From: Fragilaria crotonensis
Lineage: Eukaryota > Bacillariophyta > Fragilariophyceae > Fragilariales > Fragilariaceae
Reading direction: 5' to 3'
NCBI GenBank assembly: GCA_022925895.1
Contig: JAKSYS010000147.1
Location: 41,668-105,667 of the forward strand
Length of the DNA: 64,000 nt
Part shown: piece by piece, positions 22,001 to 33,220 of the stretch
Numbering within the stretch: the stretch's first letter is position 1
Layout: each line of letters starts with the position of its first letter
Notes under the pieces: model-generated
What the model saw: the letters and a program-made list of their open reading frames with translations, nothing else
What the model was told of the DNA's origin: nothing
Databases searched by the model: none
Position numbers and translations under genes: made by a program

Positions 22001-23070
22001 TGAAGCAGGCCAAGATTGTCGCGATGACTTGCACTCATGCCGCGATCGCCAGGTCGCGACTCGTCGAAATGAACTTTCAATACGACAATCTGGTTATGGA
22101 AGAAGCTGCACAAATGACTGAAGTAGAGTCCTTTATCCCACTATTGTTGCAACGTGGTGAAACAGATTCATCGGTCGCTGTTTGTTCAAGACTCAAACGT
22201 GTCACGATGATCGGCGACCACAATCAGTTGCCTCCTGTCGTCAAGAACCTTGCTTTTGCCCGATATAGCAACTTGGATCAGAGTTTGTTCGCTCGCTTGA
22301 TTGGCTTCGGAGTCCCCCATGTTCAGCTTAATCGACAAGGGAGAACCAGACCAGAAATTGCGGACCTCTTTCGATGGAGGTACAACGACCTTGGTGATTT
22401 GCAACATGTTGTCGATTCCGCTGAGTATTCCTCGGCCAACGCTGGCTTCGCTCACACATTCCAGTTTATCAATGTTGAGGATTACTTGGGCAAGGGAGAA
22501 ACGACCCCGACTGCCTACTTCTATCAAAATCTCGGCGAAGCGGAATATGCTGTTGCTCTGTTTCAGTTCATGGTCATGATTGGGTATTCTCAATCAAAGA
22601 TTGCATTGTTGACTACCTACAATGGTCAAAAGGAGCTTATCCTGGACGTCCTGAAAAAAAGATGTGGACATGGAACACCTTTTGCTGGATTGGTCCCGAA
22701 GACCGTTTCGACTGTGGATCAGTACCAAGGACAGCAAAACGATTATGTAATTCTCTCGATGGTCAGAACACAAGCAGTTGGTTATTTACGCGATGTACGA
22801 CGATGTGTTGTCGCGTTTTCTCGCGCTAGGCTTGGACTCTATGTTCTAGGGAGGCAGTCCCTTTTCGAGACCTGCCACGAGCTTAAGCCCATGATGGAAC
22901 AGTTTGCCAAGAAACCTGACAAGCTCCAGATTGTGCCGGGGGAGCACTGGCCCGCCACCCGAACAGTGAGCGAAGGATTGCCCAAGGGTAAGGCCTTCGA
23001 GGTAGCGGATGTTTCCCATCTTGGAGCGATGGTGTACGCGATGCAAGAGCAGTGGATTCATAGCAGCTAG
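19008..23070 (+). CDS. AQR: Intron-binding spliceosomal helicase Aquarius (AQR/EMB-4), four frame breaks
   Basis: The protein can be followed from MSSDSRRRKV (19008) through three short frames into a long frame (to 21883) and a final frame (21880-23070). Family landmarks: SIAQLYEEM..., LLHFVPTRRLELELKDRQ, Walker A GPPGTGKSD, ITHSNAALNDLFQKI, then AKIVAMTCTHAAI, EEAAQMTEVESFIPLLL (DEAD-box position), GDHNQLPPVVKNLAF, LTTYNGQKELI, TVDQYQGQQNDYVILS and VAFSRARLGLYV. Aquarius is an SF1 RNA helicase of the intron-binding complex in the spliceosome. Frame changes are needed at an A6 run (19062-19067), near 19254, near 19470 and at a T6 run (21829-21834); each is a single base, and no intron fits. 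An essential single-copy gene with all motifs intact argues for assembly indels. Transcription converges with NDUFA12, leaving a 63-bp gap. Confidence 0.9.
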
Positions 23071-23133
23071 GATAAAGGCACAACATATTGATCAATTCAA
23101 GCTACTATATTCCTCCGCTACACTTTTCGACAC

Positions 23134-23805
23134 TTATTTACGAATAACAGTTCCCATACCACGAGTGCGCGCTGCCATCTTTCGGTTAAGAATTTGTTGC
23201 TGCATGCCCTCGAGCATCTTTTGCTCGTGCGCTTTTGCATCAGCCTCGATTTTAGCCTTCTCCTCAGCAGTTCGAAGGCGCTCGCGCCATTTATTCGACT
23301 TGTACGGACGCCCACCTCCCTTGTCTTCATCCAAATCGCCGATGAATTCCAGCTTGCGAATCGACGCTGGGTTGTAGGGAGAACCAGGTTGTGTGTAGTA
23401 TGCATCTGGGGCACCAGGCGGAAGGCCAACCATAGGGTTTCCGACGTTAAACCCGCGGGATCTGACCAGCGTCTGGTTGTGCAAGTTGTGGAAATTAAAC
23501 AGGTGCTCCCTGTGACCAATGTTGTCGCTTTCTGGTGCATTGGAATCTTCCAGTTTGGCGTAGTGCGCTTTCTTTTGTTGAATGTAAGACTCGTCAGAGG
23601 CTGGCGTGGCATCATGCATAGACGTCATCCAGCCATGCCACTCAGGACCAATCGAGGACGCATCAAAGTTATTGATGTCACCAGGCTCGACCCATCGGTG
23701 CTGACCGTATGGATAGTCCACGCGGTTTTCGTAGTAACGGTTGCCAGCAGCATCGCAGCCCATGTATGTTCCAAATTTGAAGGGGTAATCTCCATTCTGT
23801 AGCAT
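23134..23805 (-). CDS. NDUFA12: Mitochondrial complex I accessory subunit NDUFA12 (B17.2 family)
   Basis: An intact 223-residue frame. The NDUFA12 signature is in the first 70 residues: KFGTYMGCDAAGNRYYENR, HRWVEP, DASSIGPEWHGWMTSMHD. The family binds the peripheral arm of NADH dehydrogenase and is needed for its assembly in the mitochondrial inner membrane. The C-terminal half is longer than in animals and ends in a charged helix (KWRERLRTAEEKAKIEADAKAHEQKML). The start at 23805 is the first ATG, but little precedes the conserved core, so a short upstream exon cannot be excluded. Confidence 0.9.
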   Translation of the reverse strand: MLQNGDYPFKFGTYMGCDAAGNRYYENRVDYPYGQHRWVEPGDINNFDASSIGPEWHGWMTSMHDATPASDESYIQQKKAHYAKLEDSNAPESDNIGHREHLFNFHNLHNQTLVRSRGFNVGNPMVGLPPGAPDAYYTQPGSPYNPASIRKLEFIGDLDEDKGGGRPYKSNKWRERLRTAEEKAKIEADAKAHEQKMLEGMQQQILNRKMAARTRGMGTVIRK

Positions 23806-25302
23806 GGATAGACAGATATATATATCGAGAGAGGCAACGAACGATAAGAGAACGCATGGTAGGATCTTTTTGAATATGAAACAGTTTCAATATAAAATCA
23901 ATTCAATTCTCGCACTCGAACAAGACTAAACATTTTTGGCAGAAACAATACCATCAACAACAAATCGTCCTTACGGTGTACATATGCTCAATAAGACCCC
24001 ACCATCCTCCTCTGTATTTGAGGCCCTTCTCGAAGTTTTTGATCACGCTCCACACCATGGTGACCGAAGTTGTTCACAACAAAATTCTGTTGTGTTTTGT
24101 CGTGACGTTCATGACAGACAACTGAGTGCTGCAAACGCGTTCAATCGTTTGTCCTCGTCACAGACTCGCAAACAGAACAGTACAGTACTCAGTATGAAGT
24201 ATTACAGTATTACCCCAGGTGCTACAGTCTACAGTCTACAGTCTACAGTCTACAGTCTACAGACAGCAGCAACGGTCAGGACCCGAACAACCGTATGTCA
24301 GCCTCCACGCTTCATGCTTCAATAGGAAAGAACACGTGTACCGTGTGCCTAACTGGGAGCTGGTACAAGTATGCATACCATTGTACTACCAGTAGCATAG
24401 TACAACTACGATTTTGACAAAAAAACATATGCATGTAGTGCTACAGGGTTCGGAAGTCGGATAATAGTGATACCGTTATACGGAGTACTACAGTACCAAA
24501 TACTAACAAGGACAAAAATGTAGCCGTTATTGTACCGGTTCTGGAGGTGGCAATTTTTTGGTTAAATGCACCTCCGGTCGGTCAACCGGTACTAGACTAG
24601 CTACCGTAGTACTACAATCGTCATACCGGTTAAAACCGGTTTATATACTGTCGCTTGAGTACATAGAGTACTGAATGATTGGGTACTGTGCCCCTGTAAT
24701 GTACTATATCAGAGGTGACTTTGGTCCTAAGAATCAACAAATGATGACATGATGACCACAAATGCTTGTGCTGCAGTTTATATATGTGCAAGCATTTAGA
24801 GGTTGAAAACTCCACTAAATAGAGAATTGTGCTATCATGTCATTCACATGAAATTCATACAACCCAGTATCCTTGATAACCAGCAGGTTTCAAAGAATAC
24901 TGCAATGTTACAGTGCCTCAGCAGTAGTTAGCTATGATTCGGCCCGGTATCAGGTCAATCATAACGGGGGTGGCGCGGCGCTACGGTTGCCTTGGCTTGG
25001 CACTCCTTGGAAAGCAGAGAACAAATGGGTGCGAATTCCGTGGAGGATAGTTTTTCTAGCCGCTGGTACGAAATCAATGTGGTGAGACGTTTCGAGGTTG
25101 ATGCAGGAATATTAACAGCAAGTGGAGTCGTTGGGCCGGTGCGGCGACATATGGACATCATACATATCCAACCGGGTCAAAGCCAACTAGGTTCTATCGC
25201 TAGGGTAAGCCTACTAGAACAAGCAATCGCGGTCATGCCTGAAAACAAACAAATGGTTCACCGTACGGTTTTTGCTTTCTATGTTCTTATTGTACACTCT
25301 AG
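23806..25302. other. Gene-poor segment with GTAC-rich tract
   Basis: No gene is firmly supported in about 1.5 kb. From 24175 to 24680 the sequence is dense in GTAC and ACCGGT words. A plus-strand frame at 24992-25315 (107 codons) has no recognisable domain and is probably chance. Confidence 0.45.
24223..24262. repeat. Microsatellite (TACAGTC)n
   Basis: About 5.7 perfect copies of the 7-mer TACAGTC in tandem. Confidence 0.95.
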
Positions 25303-28247
25303 CTACGCAAAGTAAACGTGCGACAAGCACATCGTCTTCTGTGTTGAATCCCCACAACCTGTCATACGAATTGCAAGCTCCACATCTTTCGCTTCAGTGG
25401 TGAAGCTTTGATCATCCAAGAGCGTCTGAATCTCCACCACTCGCTGGGGGTTCTTGCTATTTGCCAGAAAGGTTGCCTTGTCCCACGACGTGACCTTGCC
25501 ATCGATAGCAAATTGAAATAGAAAGTTGTCGCAATATTTAGGCACCTTTGCCTTTTTGCCGAGTATTCTTCCGTCGCGCTCGGCATTGTACATGTCCTCG
25601 GAAACAAGTACCGTGACATTGCCATGGTTTCCTCCGCTGCCCTTCACACGTAAATGCCGACGACCCTGGTTATTGATGGATTTCCAACCACTTGAAACCG
25701 GCAGCTCCGACACTGAGTGATACGTTTCGATCTTGGATACAATGATTCCTTCCTTTATTTGAGGAAGGGTCATCACAATCCAGCCGCTGTAGCTATGAAA
25801 CCCAATACAGCCACGACTATCGCCTTGTCCCGACAGCAGACAGCTACCTTGCCGTCCACATTCCGAATTGTATGTTCCGTCGCAGTACCCAGGGCTTAAG
25901 GAATTGACAAGGCCCGTCCCAAATCCTGGTTCGATCGCATTGAGCGTTCCAAGTCGGCGACCTTTTCCAATCTCCTCATATGTACGACCGTTGCTGACAA
26001 TGGCAAGGACGTCAATCTCGCCTTCTGGAACAGCCGTGAACGGATTAAAGACATCGGGGCCATTGTATAGATTTCCCGGGTGAATGTGAGGTTTAAAACC
26101 ATTGGCGGCTGGTTTGAGAATGCTCAGCAGGCTCGTTTTTTCAGGATTTGGTCGCGGCAGAAACTCGGTGTAAGCCCTCATGGGCGTCGAACACATTCTT
26201 TTCGGCCATGCTTCACTCTTATAACAGTCAGTTTCGCCCTCCTTCTCGTGGACTTTGTTTCTGACATTGGCGTAATAAGCAGTAACATGCCAGGCGTCAT
26301 CTGGTAGCGCATATTCATCTATTGACCCAGGCGGAAGAAGGGAAAAGGGCGATGAGTTACGCAGACCGCTAACGATGAAAGGAAAATGGGAAGGAACTCA
26401 CCAGCGTCCTTCCACTTGGTCAGCGCTTGCTTCAAGGCTTTCAAGACGAGGAAGGAAAGGTTTCTTCCAATCAACTGATGTGTACGGAAACCCTGGTGCC
26501 ACTTGACCTAATTTATTGACAGTTGTGAGAACAGGAATAATTAAGATTCAAGACAAGGATCTCAAGCTCACCTGTGACCCTGGAGCATCATCCTGCTTTT
26601 GTGTCGGAGTGACATCCTTGCGTTCCACCCAACAATTCGAACGCCATTTGTGCTCTGCACACAACTGTCCCGCTTCTTCATTACATCTAATGAAGCGAGC
26701 AGCCCATGGAAACTTCTCGCACTGCAGTTCATCAGTGCAAATGGGAAGGCCGACAGTAGCTTCACCATAATTACCAAAGTCTGCATCCGCGTTCTGATTG
26801 TAGTACATGAGTGCACCAACAGAACCAGCCCCCATCAAGTATGGAACACGGTCCCCACTGATAAGAGCTTGGCGCCAAAACATATCTAGTGCACTGCTAT
26901 CGCGACTTTCGGTCATTCCAGAATCCCAAACCATGAAATCTATTTTGTCGCCATAGATATCTTTGAATCCAAGCGAATGTTGAAGAGTGCCCAAACCACC
27001 TTGAGCGACATTGTGCGAAAACAACGTAACTCCTAGCAAACCAAACACAGGTTCCATCACTTTGTGAAATTGCATGGCGTACGACTGCTTGAAATGGTTC
27101 CCATGACCAGCTTGGGAGGCGGTGTCAGCAAGAATCACTTGAAGATATGGACAGAACCAATTCAACCTTACGTACCAGCGGCAGAATGACCACCAAGAAC
27201 GAACGTAAAGCTATCATTTGTCACTATCGCATGCAATAGACGTCGTACCAGGCCTTGAAACGACTTTTCGGTGGTCCATCCTCCTTCTGCAATCAAACTT
27301 TTGGTTTTAGGTGCAGCTTCAGGCTCGAATATCAACCAATCGAACATATCCTTCGAGCGATCTTCGAATGTCTTGTCGGGCTCATCCTTTGCGCCATGCC
27401 CGTACTCTGACAAGATCGATTCCATTGCCCGATCTACAAGTTTGCTTCCTTGATCCAGCCACTCTCTTAGATAATCTTTATCGATTTGCCAGGCATTCTC
27501 AGGGAACTTGTCGCGAGGGATATCACGGTTGGGATATTGTCCACAGTAGTCGTCATTGGGTCTCTCATGTGAGCGACTATCGACAAACTCCCACATGCCC
27601 CATTCTTCGGCCAAAGCCTCGGCGCGTTCGGCGGTCAATGGCCGTTCTGGTTTGACAACGGTACTCGGTTTCGGATAGTGAGACGGACCAAAATCAATGT
27701 CGGCATCGTTGATATCTTCCTCGGGAACAGCTCCAGGTATCCCCTCGGCAATGGCAGCGTCCGTCGGTTGAGGTGTCCCAATAACAGTGGTCGGCGGGGG
27801 TGTCTCCGCGACAGAATCTGTTGGCGGAGGTGTTTCCACGAGCTCATCCGTTGGTGCCGGTGTTGTCTCCTCGGTTAAGATAGGAGTTGGTTCCGGAGTC
27901 GGGTCAGGAGTTAGTTCAACGGTTGGAATAGGAGTTGGTTCTGCAGTTGGGACAGGGGTGATTCGGAGAGAAGGGGAGGAAGAAGGGCTCATGGTGGGTT
28001 CATACACCTTCTCCTCGACAGCATTTACATTCTCTCCCCCTTTCCCCTCCTGAAATTCCAAGGACTCGGTGTCTGAAGTGAGGACGATTCCAAGCAGGAT
28101 CCCAACAAACAGCATGAAGCAGGCCCATCTATTTCCAAGCGCTCTGTTTCCCGATTTCAGTGCTTGCTTTGTCTCTTGAGGTGGTGAAATTATCAAACCC
28201 TCAGTCTCTTCCATCTCTAGCTTGAGGTCATCCATTGGAACCCGCAT
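25303..28247 (-). CDS. Type II membrane protein with Pro/Thr stalk and SGNH-hydrolase-like luminal domain, four exons
   Basis: Exons 27176-28247, 26572-27110, 26402-26507 and 25303-26318 join in frame to 910 residues. The introns are 65, 64 and 83 bp, with GTACGT, GTGAGC and GTGAGT donors. A single membrane anchor sits at residues 41-58 (WACFMLFVGILLGIVL). A Pro/Thr-rich stalk with PTPEPTP-type repeats (about 80-170), probably glycosylated, follows. The first exon junction creates GGHSAAAGHGN, and the next exon gives FSHNVAQGGLGT and YGDKIDFMVWDSGMTE. These resemble the Gly-Asx blocks of SGNH/GDSL-like esterases, but the assignment is tentative. A Cys-rich motif (CDGTYNSECGRQGSC) and a beta-rich C-terminal domain end the protein. 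It probably acts in the Golgi or at the surface, perhaps on polysaccharides; substrate unknown. Confidence 0.8.
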
Positions 28248-29525
28248 TTTGCTCGGCGCGGACCTGTCGTCTCAACTTTCCTAGCCTTTCTGAAGACAAA
28301 TAGTCTCTCTTGTCTTCCCACAAATACTGAAAAATCAGCAAGCCTGATCAAACACTCCGCGTAAAAGTTCGACTCTGCAAATCACCTTCGACCCCTTTTG
28401 CCAAGGTTGCGATCGAGTTGTATCAGTATGATATAGCCGAGTGTTGTCGTTGTCCTTGCAGATGCAGTCGCACGGACATTTCTCGGTTGCAAGGTACAAT
28501 TGTACTGTAGTTCTGTAGAGCAGTACTCCATGTTTTTATAATGTCTGCGAGCGTGGGTTCTCGACCCAGCAGCTGTAGTGCGTAGTGTGTAGTATAAGTA
28601 CCGGTACTACAAGTTGAATACTATGTACCTTGTACTCCAGAGTACGACTACTCGAGTACAGCACTCTGGCTTCTGGCTCTAGTACCTTGCACTTGTGTAC
28701 AGTACTTGTACTGAGTTCGGAGCGCCAGCACAGGGTATGAATGTGGTACTCGTAACTCGTATGCATACTGTAGATGCATTAACCATAAACGTCGCAGTAC
28801 AATTTCACAGCACTATGATACTAGGATTACCGGTACGCTCTACCGTCAGAACCCTACTGTAGTACGCACAATATCCTGCACCAGTATAGTACTGTACTAT
28901 CTAAGTACAGTAAAATCAGTTTTGCGCCGTGAGTGTCCTGTTTATGGTACTGTACTACCACTACCGTAGTACTGCTCTCTATCCATTGAACTTTGAATTC
29001 ACTGATCCCGGGCAGATGGTGTTTATAAGTTAAAACAAGTCAGGAGTCCGGATTCAGGATGTTAGGATAGGCTTGTTTGGTTGATCTGTCGATGTGTTCA
29101 GGTGCATAAGTCCTTCTATATGCGCTTGTTCTACTGTTCACACTAATGAACTTGTATTCGACTACTACTGGTACCGGGTATCTGGTACAGCGCAATGTTC
29201 TTACCGGAGACAAGGAACAAGAGGACTTGACCCAAAGTTGGCGCGTACAACGTCTGTGTTGTCGACCATCCACCCACTCGTATTTTTGTCATGGGAGTTT
29301 GAGAGTGGGAAGGAAGTAGCCGTGACATCACGTCGGTTTTTGCGTCCAGGTCGTTAGAGCTACCCTGGAACACGACTGCATTTCGTGGAATCGAGTGAGT
29401 GTGCATAGGAGAAAGGGCACGATAATCCGTTCTATTTGTGATGTGGGTCACATGTCCATATCTCTTTGACCAATCTAAAAAACCTTCTTTGTGAGCCGCA
29501 AGAAGGCAAACTGTCGTCGGTGATT
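28248..29525. other. Intergenic, GTAC-rich
   Basis: Divergent promoter region between the SGNH-like gene (minus) and the REX4-like gene (plus). 28490-28990 is one of the densest GTAC-palindrome tracts in the window. No coding region is supported. Confidence 0.5.
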
Positions 29526-31106
29526 ATGAAAGGATGGCGGAACTATCAATTGAAAGTGGACTACGTGTCACTCAAGCAATCTGGCATCGTCGAAATCGAA
29601 GAGCGTAAGCGGAGCGCAGGGAATACTGATGTCCACCAAGCAAGCCCCTCTAGAGATTCGGCTCCTGTTCCTCTTCTAGTCGAATCACCTGGACAGATTG
29701 ATGAGGGGATCAACAGTGGCAAGGCTACATCAAACCAGCTGATTTCGGATGGAAGAACGGAGATCGTACACTTCTCCGCTGACAAGAGTAGAACCAATCA
29801 GAATTACTTTCCCGTTTCTCCTATTCGCGAGCGAGACTTCTCGCTTTCCCCTCCTACCATGCTTTCCCGATCACGTCCTGCCCCATCACTTTGGACTCCA
29901 TCGAAGTGCCCAAGCCATCATCTGACTTCCCGCCAAATCGCAAAATCTGTTGTGATTCCGTCGACCACAGCCCGGCCTCACTTGAACCCGCAAAACACTC
30001 ACCTCAAGAGCGACTCCCAGAAAAAGGACGCTCGCCGACTCGATTTTGAAACACCTCGAAGGGTGCAAACGCAAGGCGCTGTGCATTGGAACATCATGCC
30101 GAATGAAGTCGCGTCGCCATCACGTTGCGGTGACCTTCCTCCTCCTTATGCAGAGGCAGATGCGACTTGCCCAAGGTCTCCTGTAGGATCACCACGTGCG
30201 TTCCTTGAGGAACGAGGAAGGCCAAGGCATAATACCGGTGGGGCTTCTAAACACTTTCGGAGTCCCAATCGAATTCCCACCCACTCGTTGCCCCGTCGGA
30301 CTACTGCGTTTAATCACCTATCACCTAGCCGGGCTCACGACCCCTCTGAAAATCTTCGAGTGTTGCCAATTGATTCAGATTCCTCATCGTGGAACTCGTA
30401 TCCATCGATCACACAAAGCGACTGGGACCAAGTCCTCACGGCATTGACAGACCCAAAGGGCGGAAGCGATCCATTCGATAAGAGCGGTGATTTTTTGGGC
30501 ATCCATTGCGAATACTCCGCATCGGCAGAATCGATAAGATCGTTGTCGCGAATCTGCTTGGTGAATTACGATGGTTGCGAGATCTTCAACGCGCACGTGC
30601 GCCCAATAAATAACGAGCGCAAGCCGTACTCCGATCCCTGTGATTCGGATGATGTCAGCTTTCAGTTTGTTCGTGCGCTTGTGAAGGCCAGTGTCCGCGA
30701 TAAGATCGTCGCCGGGCATCACCTGGTACGCGACTTCACCTTGCTTAAAATCAGTCACCCCTGGATGATGATTCGCGACACTGCCACATACGTGCCCCTC
30801 ATGCTTGAGTACCTTTCGCACCGGCGGTGCTGTGTCCATCGAGAAAAGAACCTGCTGGAACTTGCGTCTACGTATTTGCCTGGCATTCCGCAAATTGAGG
30901 TATCGAAAATTGCGATGGAGTTATACAAGACTATTCAGGTCTACTGGGAGAATGACATCTTGGAGTATGGCATGATAAATCATCTCAACCCTAACACCAC
31001 AGTCTTCACTGAACCTCAGCTCGAACCTCATGATTCTTCAGCATTGCACCCGGTCCAAGACTCAAAGCCGTTCTCGCGAAATCGGGAGAAAAGGAAGATG
31101 CCATAG
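29526..31106 (+). CDS. REX4/ISG20-like exonuclease-fold protein with altered catalytic residues
   Basis: A 526-residue protein from the ATG at 29526. The first 320 residues are low-complexity, Ser/Pro/Arg-rich and probably disordered. From about residue 325 a DEDD-exonuclease fold is readable: GIHCEYSASA, ICLVNYDGCEIFNAHVRP, IVAGHHLVRDFTLLKISHPW, IRDTATYVPL, KNLLELASTYLP, AMELYKTIQVYW. In active REX4 proteins the first motif is LDCE and the last is HSSVEDA; here they read IHCE and PQIEVSK, so the first Asp and the final His/Asp pair are missing. The middle Asp (GHHLVRD) is kept. It is probably catalytically weak or inactive and could serve as an RNA-binding scaffold. No frame break. Confidence 0.65.
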   Translation: MKGWRNYQLKVDYVSLKQSGIVEIEERKRSAGNTDVHQASPSRDSAPVPLLVESPGQIDEGINSGKATSNQLISDGRTEIVHFSADKSRTNQNYFPVSPIRERDFSLSPPTMLSRSRPAPSLWTPSKCPSHHLTSRQIAKSVVIPSTTARPHLNPQNTHLKSDSQKKDARRLDFETPRRVQTQGAVHWNIMPNEVASPSRCGDLPPPYAEADATCPRSPVGSPRAFLEERGRPRHNTGGASKHFRSPNRIPTHSLPRRTTAFNHLSPSRAHDPSENLRVLPIDSDSSSWNSYPSITQSDWDQVLTALTDPKGGSDPFDKSGDFLGIHCEYSASAESIRSLSRICLVNYDGCEIFNAHVRPINNERKPYSDPCDSDDVSFQFVRALVKASVRDKIVAGHHLVRDFTLLKISHPWMMIRDTATYVPLMLEYLSHRRCCVHREKNLLELASTYLPGIPQIEVSKIAMELYKTIQVYWENDILEYGMINHLNPNTTVFTEPQLEPHDSSALHPVQDSKPFSRNREKRKMP

Positions 31107-31125
31107 CATGTAAATCTCTCAGGAT

Positions 31126-31410
31126 TTTAACCCCGAAAGAATTTCAAGGCTATGGACGCATTACACAAACGTTATCGACGACACGATCACCGACAATCGC
31201 CTCACTGCCATGGTGTTAGACAATGTACCATACACAATCATCGAGACCCCGGAGTCACTCGATTCAGAATATCATTTCTCAAGAATAAGCTACATGTTAT
31301 CAAAACAAGCGAGTCATTCTCGCGTTGCCGTTGCCATACAATCCGCTCGAGTCTGCTGGTTCCACGAAAGAGAGCTGCGAACGCGCGAGATAGAGCTAGA
31401 GATGCAATAG
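31126..31410 (+). CDS. Possible extra exon or small ORF after the REX4-like gene
   Basis: Right after a CTCTCAG acceptor-like sequence, an open frame reads DFNPERISRLWTHYTNVIDD... to a stop at 31410, with an internal ATG at 31210 (MVLDNVPYTIIETPESLD). It looks protein-like but matches nothing I know, and I cannot find a matching donor in the REX4-like gene. It could be a 3' exon, a small separate gene or chance. Confidence 0.25.
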   Translation, partial: FNPERISRLWTHYTNVIDDTITDNRLTAMVLDNVPYTIIETPESLDSEYHFSRISYMLSKQASHSRVAVAIQSARVCWFHERELRTREIELEMQ

Positions 31411-31573
31411 CAATAAGTAAGTTTCCAAGGAGAATGAGTAGTTAAATCTGCTTTTCAACATAAAAATTCACACACAGAACACAACGTCAAGACCCCACCA
31501 AACGGGGTTAGTACCATTACATGACACATCACCGCGTTCGCAGTTGGAGGTAGCATGCTACATCTCCATTGCA

Positions 31574-33220
31574 TCACTTCAGCTTTCCAGCAGTGTAATC
31601 ACCTTCGGAGAGAAAGCTTGTCTCCACAACGTTAGGACCAAACTTGCGGCCGTTCAGTTCTGATTGCGCAGCCAGAGCATCCGACACAGTCGCGTACTCC
31701 AAAAAGACCTTTCGGATGGCCGACGGTTCGACATTATCCTGTGGACGAGGAATCTTGATGGACAGGAGACTACCGAACTTGGCGCATTCTTCCCGAACTT
31801 CGGCAATCAACTCTTGGTAGTTTTCTTCGGAGGACAAATCTTCATCTGTCACCATGTTCAGAAGTACTAAAATTCTCGTCTGATTTGCGTTCATTTGAGC
31901 GAGAGCCTTGGAAGCGATTTCCGATGGCGATATAGGGATTGGAAACGGAAGGGTAGTCAACGGGACAAGAGGAATCACAGGCAACCCCAGCAGTGAGGGG
32001 GCGGTAGGCATCGGTCTAAGTCCCATCGCTGCATCAACCAATTCTTCGACATCGTACTGACCAGAAAGATTAGGGGCCAGCTGCTGCGCCGCAATGAGAG
32101 GAGCCACCATAGCATTATCTTTTTCGTTTGCGATGCGAGCGGTCAAGATTTTCCCTTGGCCGAGATCCATACCATTCAAACCCATGACTGCAATCTGCGT
32201 GACTTTTGGATCAATAAATTCGACGAAACAATATCCCTTCGATGTGCTCGCATCAGGATCTTGCTTGACTAAATGAAAGGCCTTCACCTTGCCAAAGGCA
32301 CCTAAGAGCTCCAAACATTGTTCTTCCGTGAGATGATAGTGCAACCCGCCAACGAAGATTTTGTTCGGTCCGTCTTGGACAGTGGTGGAGATGATGCCCA
32401 ACCTTGAGACATCCATCTCGGGTAGCGCGTTGGACACCGGTGCCATGGAAGGATTGTAATCGTTTGGACGTTTGACCTTTACCTGTCCTCTTCCCATGAT
32501 GTTGATGCCATCCAATGCCATGCACGCGCTGGTCATCTCGGATGACTTGAACTCCAGAAAGCAAAATCGACGTTCTTGGTTAATGTAGACCGATAAGATT
32601 GGATCCTCATCAATCTTCTTGATGAGTGCTGTTTCGATGGCGTTGCGGAAGAACGTGTGGAGCGATTCCTCTGTGACGTCCGGAGGCAAGTTCCCAACGT
32701 AAAGACGACGAGCATGGCGTGTTTGCTGGGGCAGGTTCGAATTCGGATCGACGCCGGAGAAATCAGTTGCAGCAAAATTGGTCATTGCAGCAGCTCTAGC
32801 ATCCAAAAGCATCTGATCTGCCGTGGGAGCTACATCCCAGAGAGATTTCCGCGCCAGACGCTTCCTGCGGCGATCCTCCACCCACGCCCGCTCCTCCTCC
32901 CAAGAATTGAAAACAATGGCATTCGTATTGCCTCGAGGACGTCGCGGAGGTGGCGGGGGACCTCGGGAAGGACCGCGAGGAGGCCCACGAAAGTCTCCTC
33001 TGGAAGATCCTCTCCATTCTCGGGGATGATCCCCCCCTCGCGGCGGGCCGCGATGGTATTCCACAGGAGGTGGTCCGCGATGCGGTCTATCACTATGACG
33101 ATTATCTGGAGGAAGTGGAGGACCTCGGCGATGACGACCAAAATCATCCGAATCCACGCCTCCTTCTCCTCGTGTCATCCATGCAGGGGCATTGCTAATA
33201 CCTCTTCCGCGGCTACTCAT
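31574..33220 (-). CDS. U2AF2: Splicing factor U2AF large subunit
   Basis: A 548-residue protein from the ATG at 33220. An Arg/Gly/Pro-rich N-terminus (GPPRGPSRGPPPPPRRPRG) replaces the usual RS domain. Then come the linker that binds U2AF35 (around KSLWDVAP), RRM1 (RRLYVGNLP...CFLEFKS), RRM2 (NKIFVGGLHYHLTEEQ...GYCFVEFID) and a C-terminal UHM/RRM3 (RILVLLNMVTDEDLSSEENYQELIAEVREEC). U2AF2 binds the polypyrimidine tract at 3' splice sites and recruits U2 snRNP. The domain order and length fit, and the frame is intact. No RS dipeptide repeats are seen, a difference from animal orthologues. Confidence 0.95.
   Translation of the reverse strand: MSSRGRGISNAPAWMTRGEGGVDSDDFGRHRRGPPLPPDNRHSDRPHRGPPPVEYHRGPPRGGDHPREWRGSSRGDFRGPPRGPSRGPPPPPRRPRGNTNAIVFNSWEEERAWVEDRRRKRLARKSLWDVAPTADQMLLDARAAAMTNFAATDFSGVDPNSNLPQQTRHARRLYVGNLPPDVTEESLHTFFRNAIETALIKKIDEDPILSVYINQERRFCFLEFKSSEMTSACMALDGINIMGRGQVKVKRPNDYNPSMAPVSNALPEMDVSRLGIISTTVQDGPNKIFVGGLHYHLTEEQCLELLGAFGKVKAFHLVKQDPDASTSKGYCFVEFIDPKVTQIAVMGLNGMDLGQGKILTARIANEKDNAMVAPLIAAQQLAPNLSGQYDVEELVDAAMGLRPMPTAPSLLGLPVIPLVPLTTLPFPIPISPSEIASKALAQMNANQTRILVLLNMVTDEDLSSEENYQELIAEVREECAKFGSLLSIKIPRPQDNVEPSAIRKVFLEYATVSDALAAQSELNGRKFGPNVVETSFLSEGDYTAGKLK

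Noticed and set aside
24223-24262. CRISPR-like array from the 7-bp repeat
   Set aside because: Units are contiguous with no spacers, and the genome is eukaryotic. It is a plain microsatellite.
24992-25315. 107-codon plus-strand ORF
   Set aside because: Lies just past the 3' end of the SGNH-like gene on the other strand. No recognisable domain or codon pattern.
31113-31126. 13-bp intron (GTAAATCTCTCAG) joining the REX4-like ORF to the downstream ORF
   Set aside because: Far shorter than any intron in this window, and the upstream ORF already has a stop before it.
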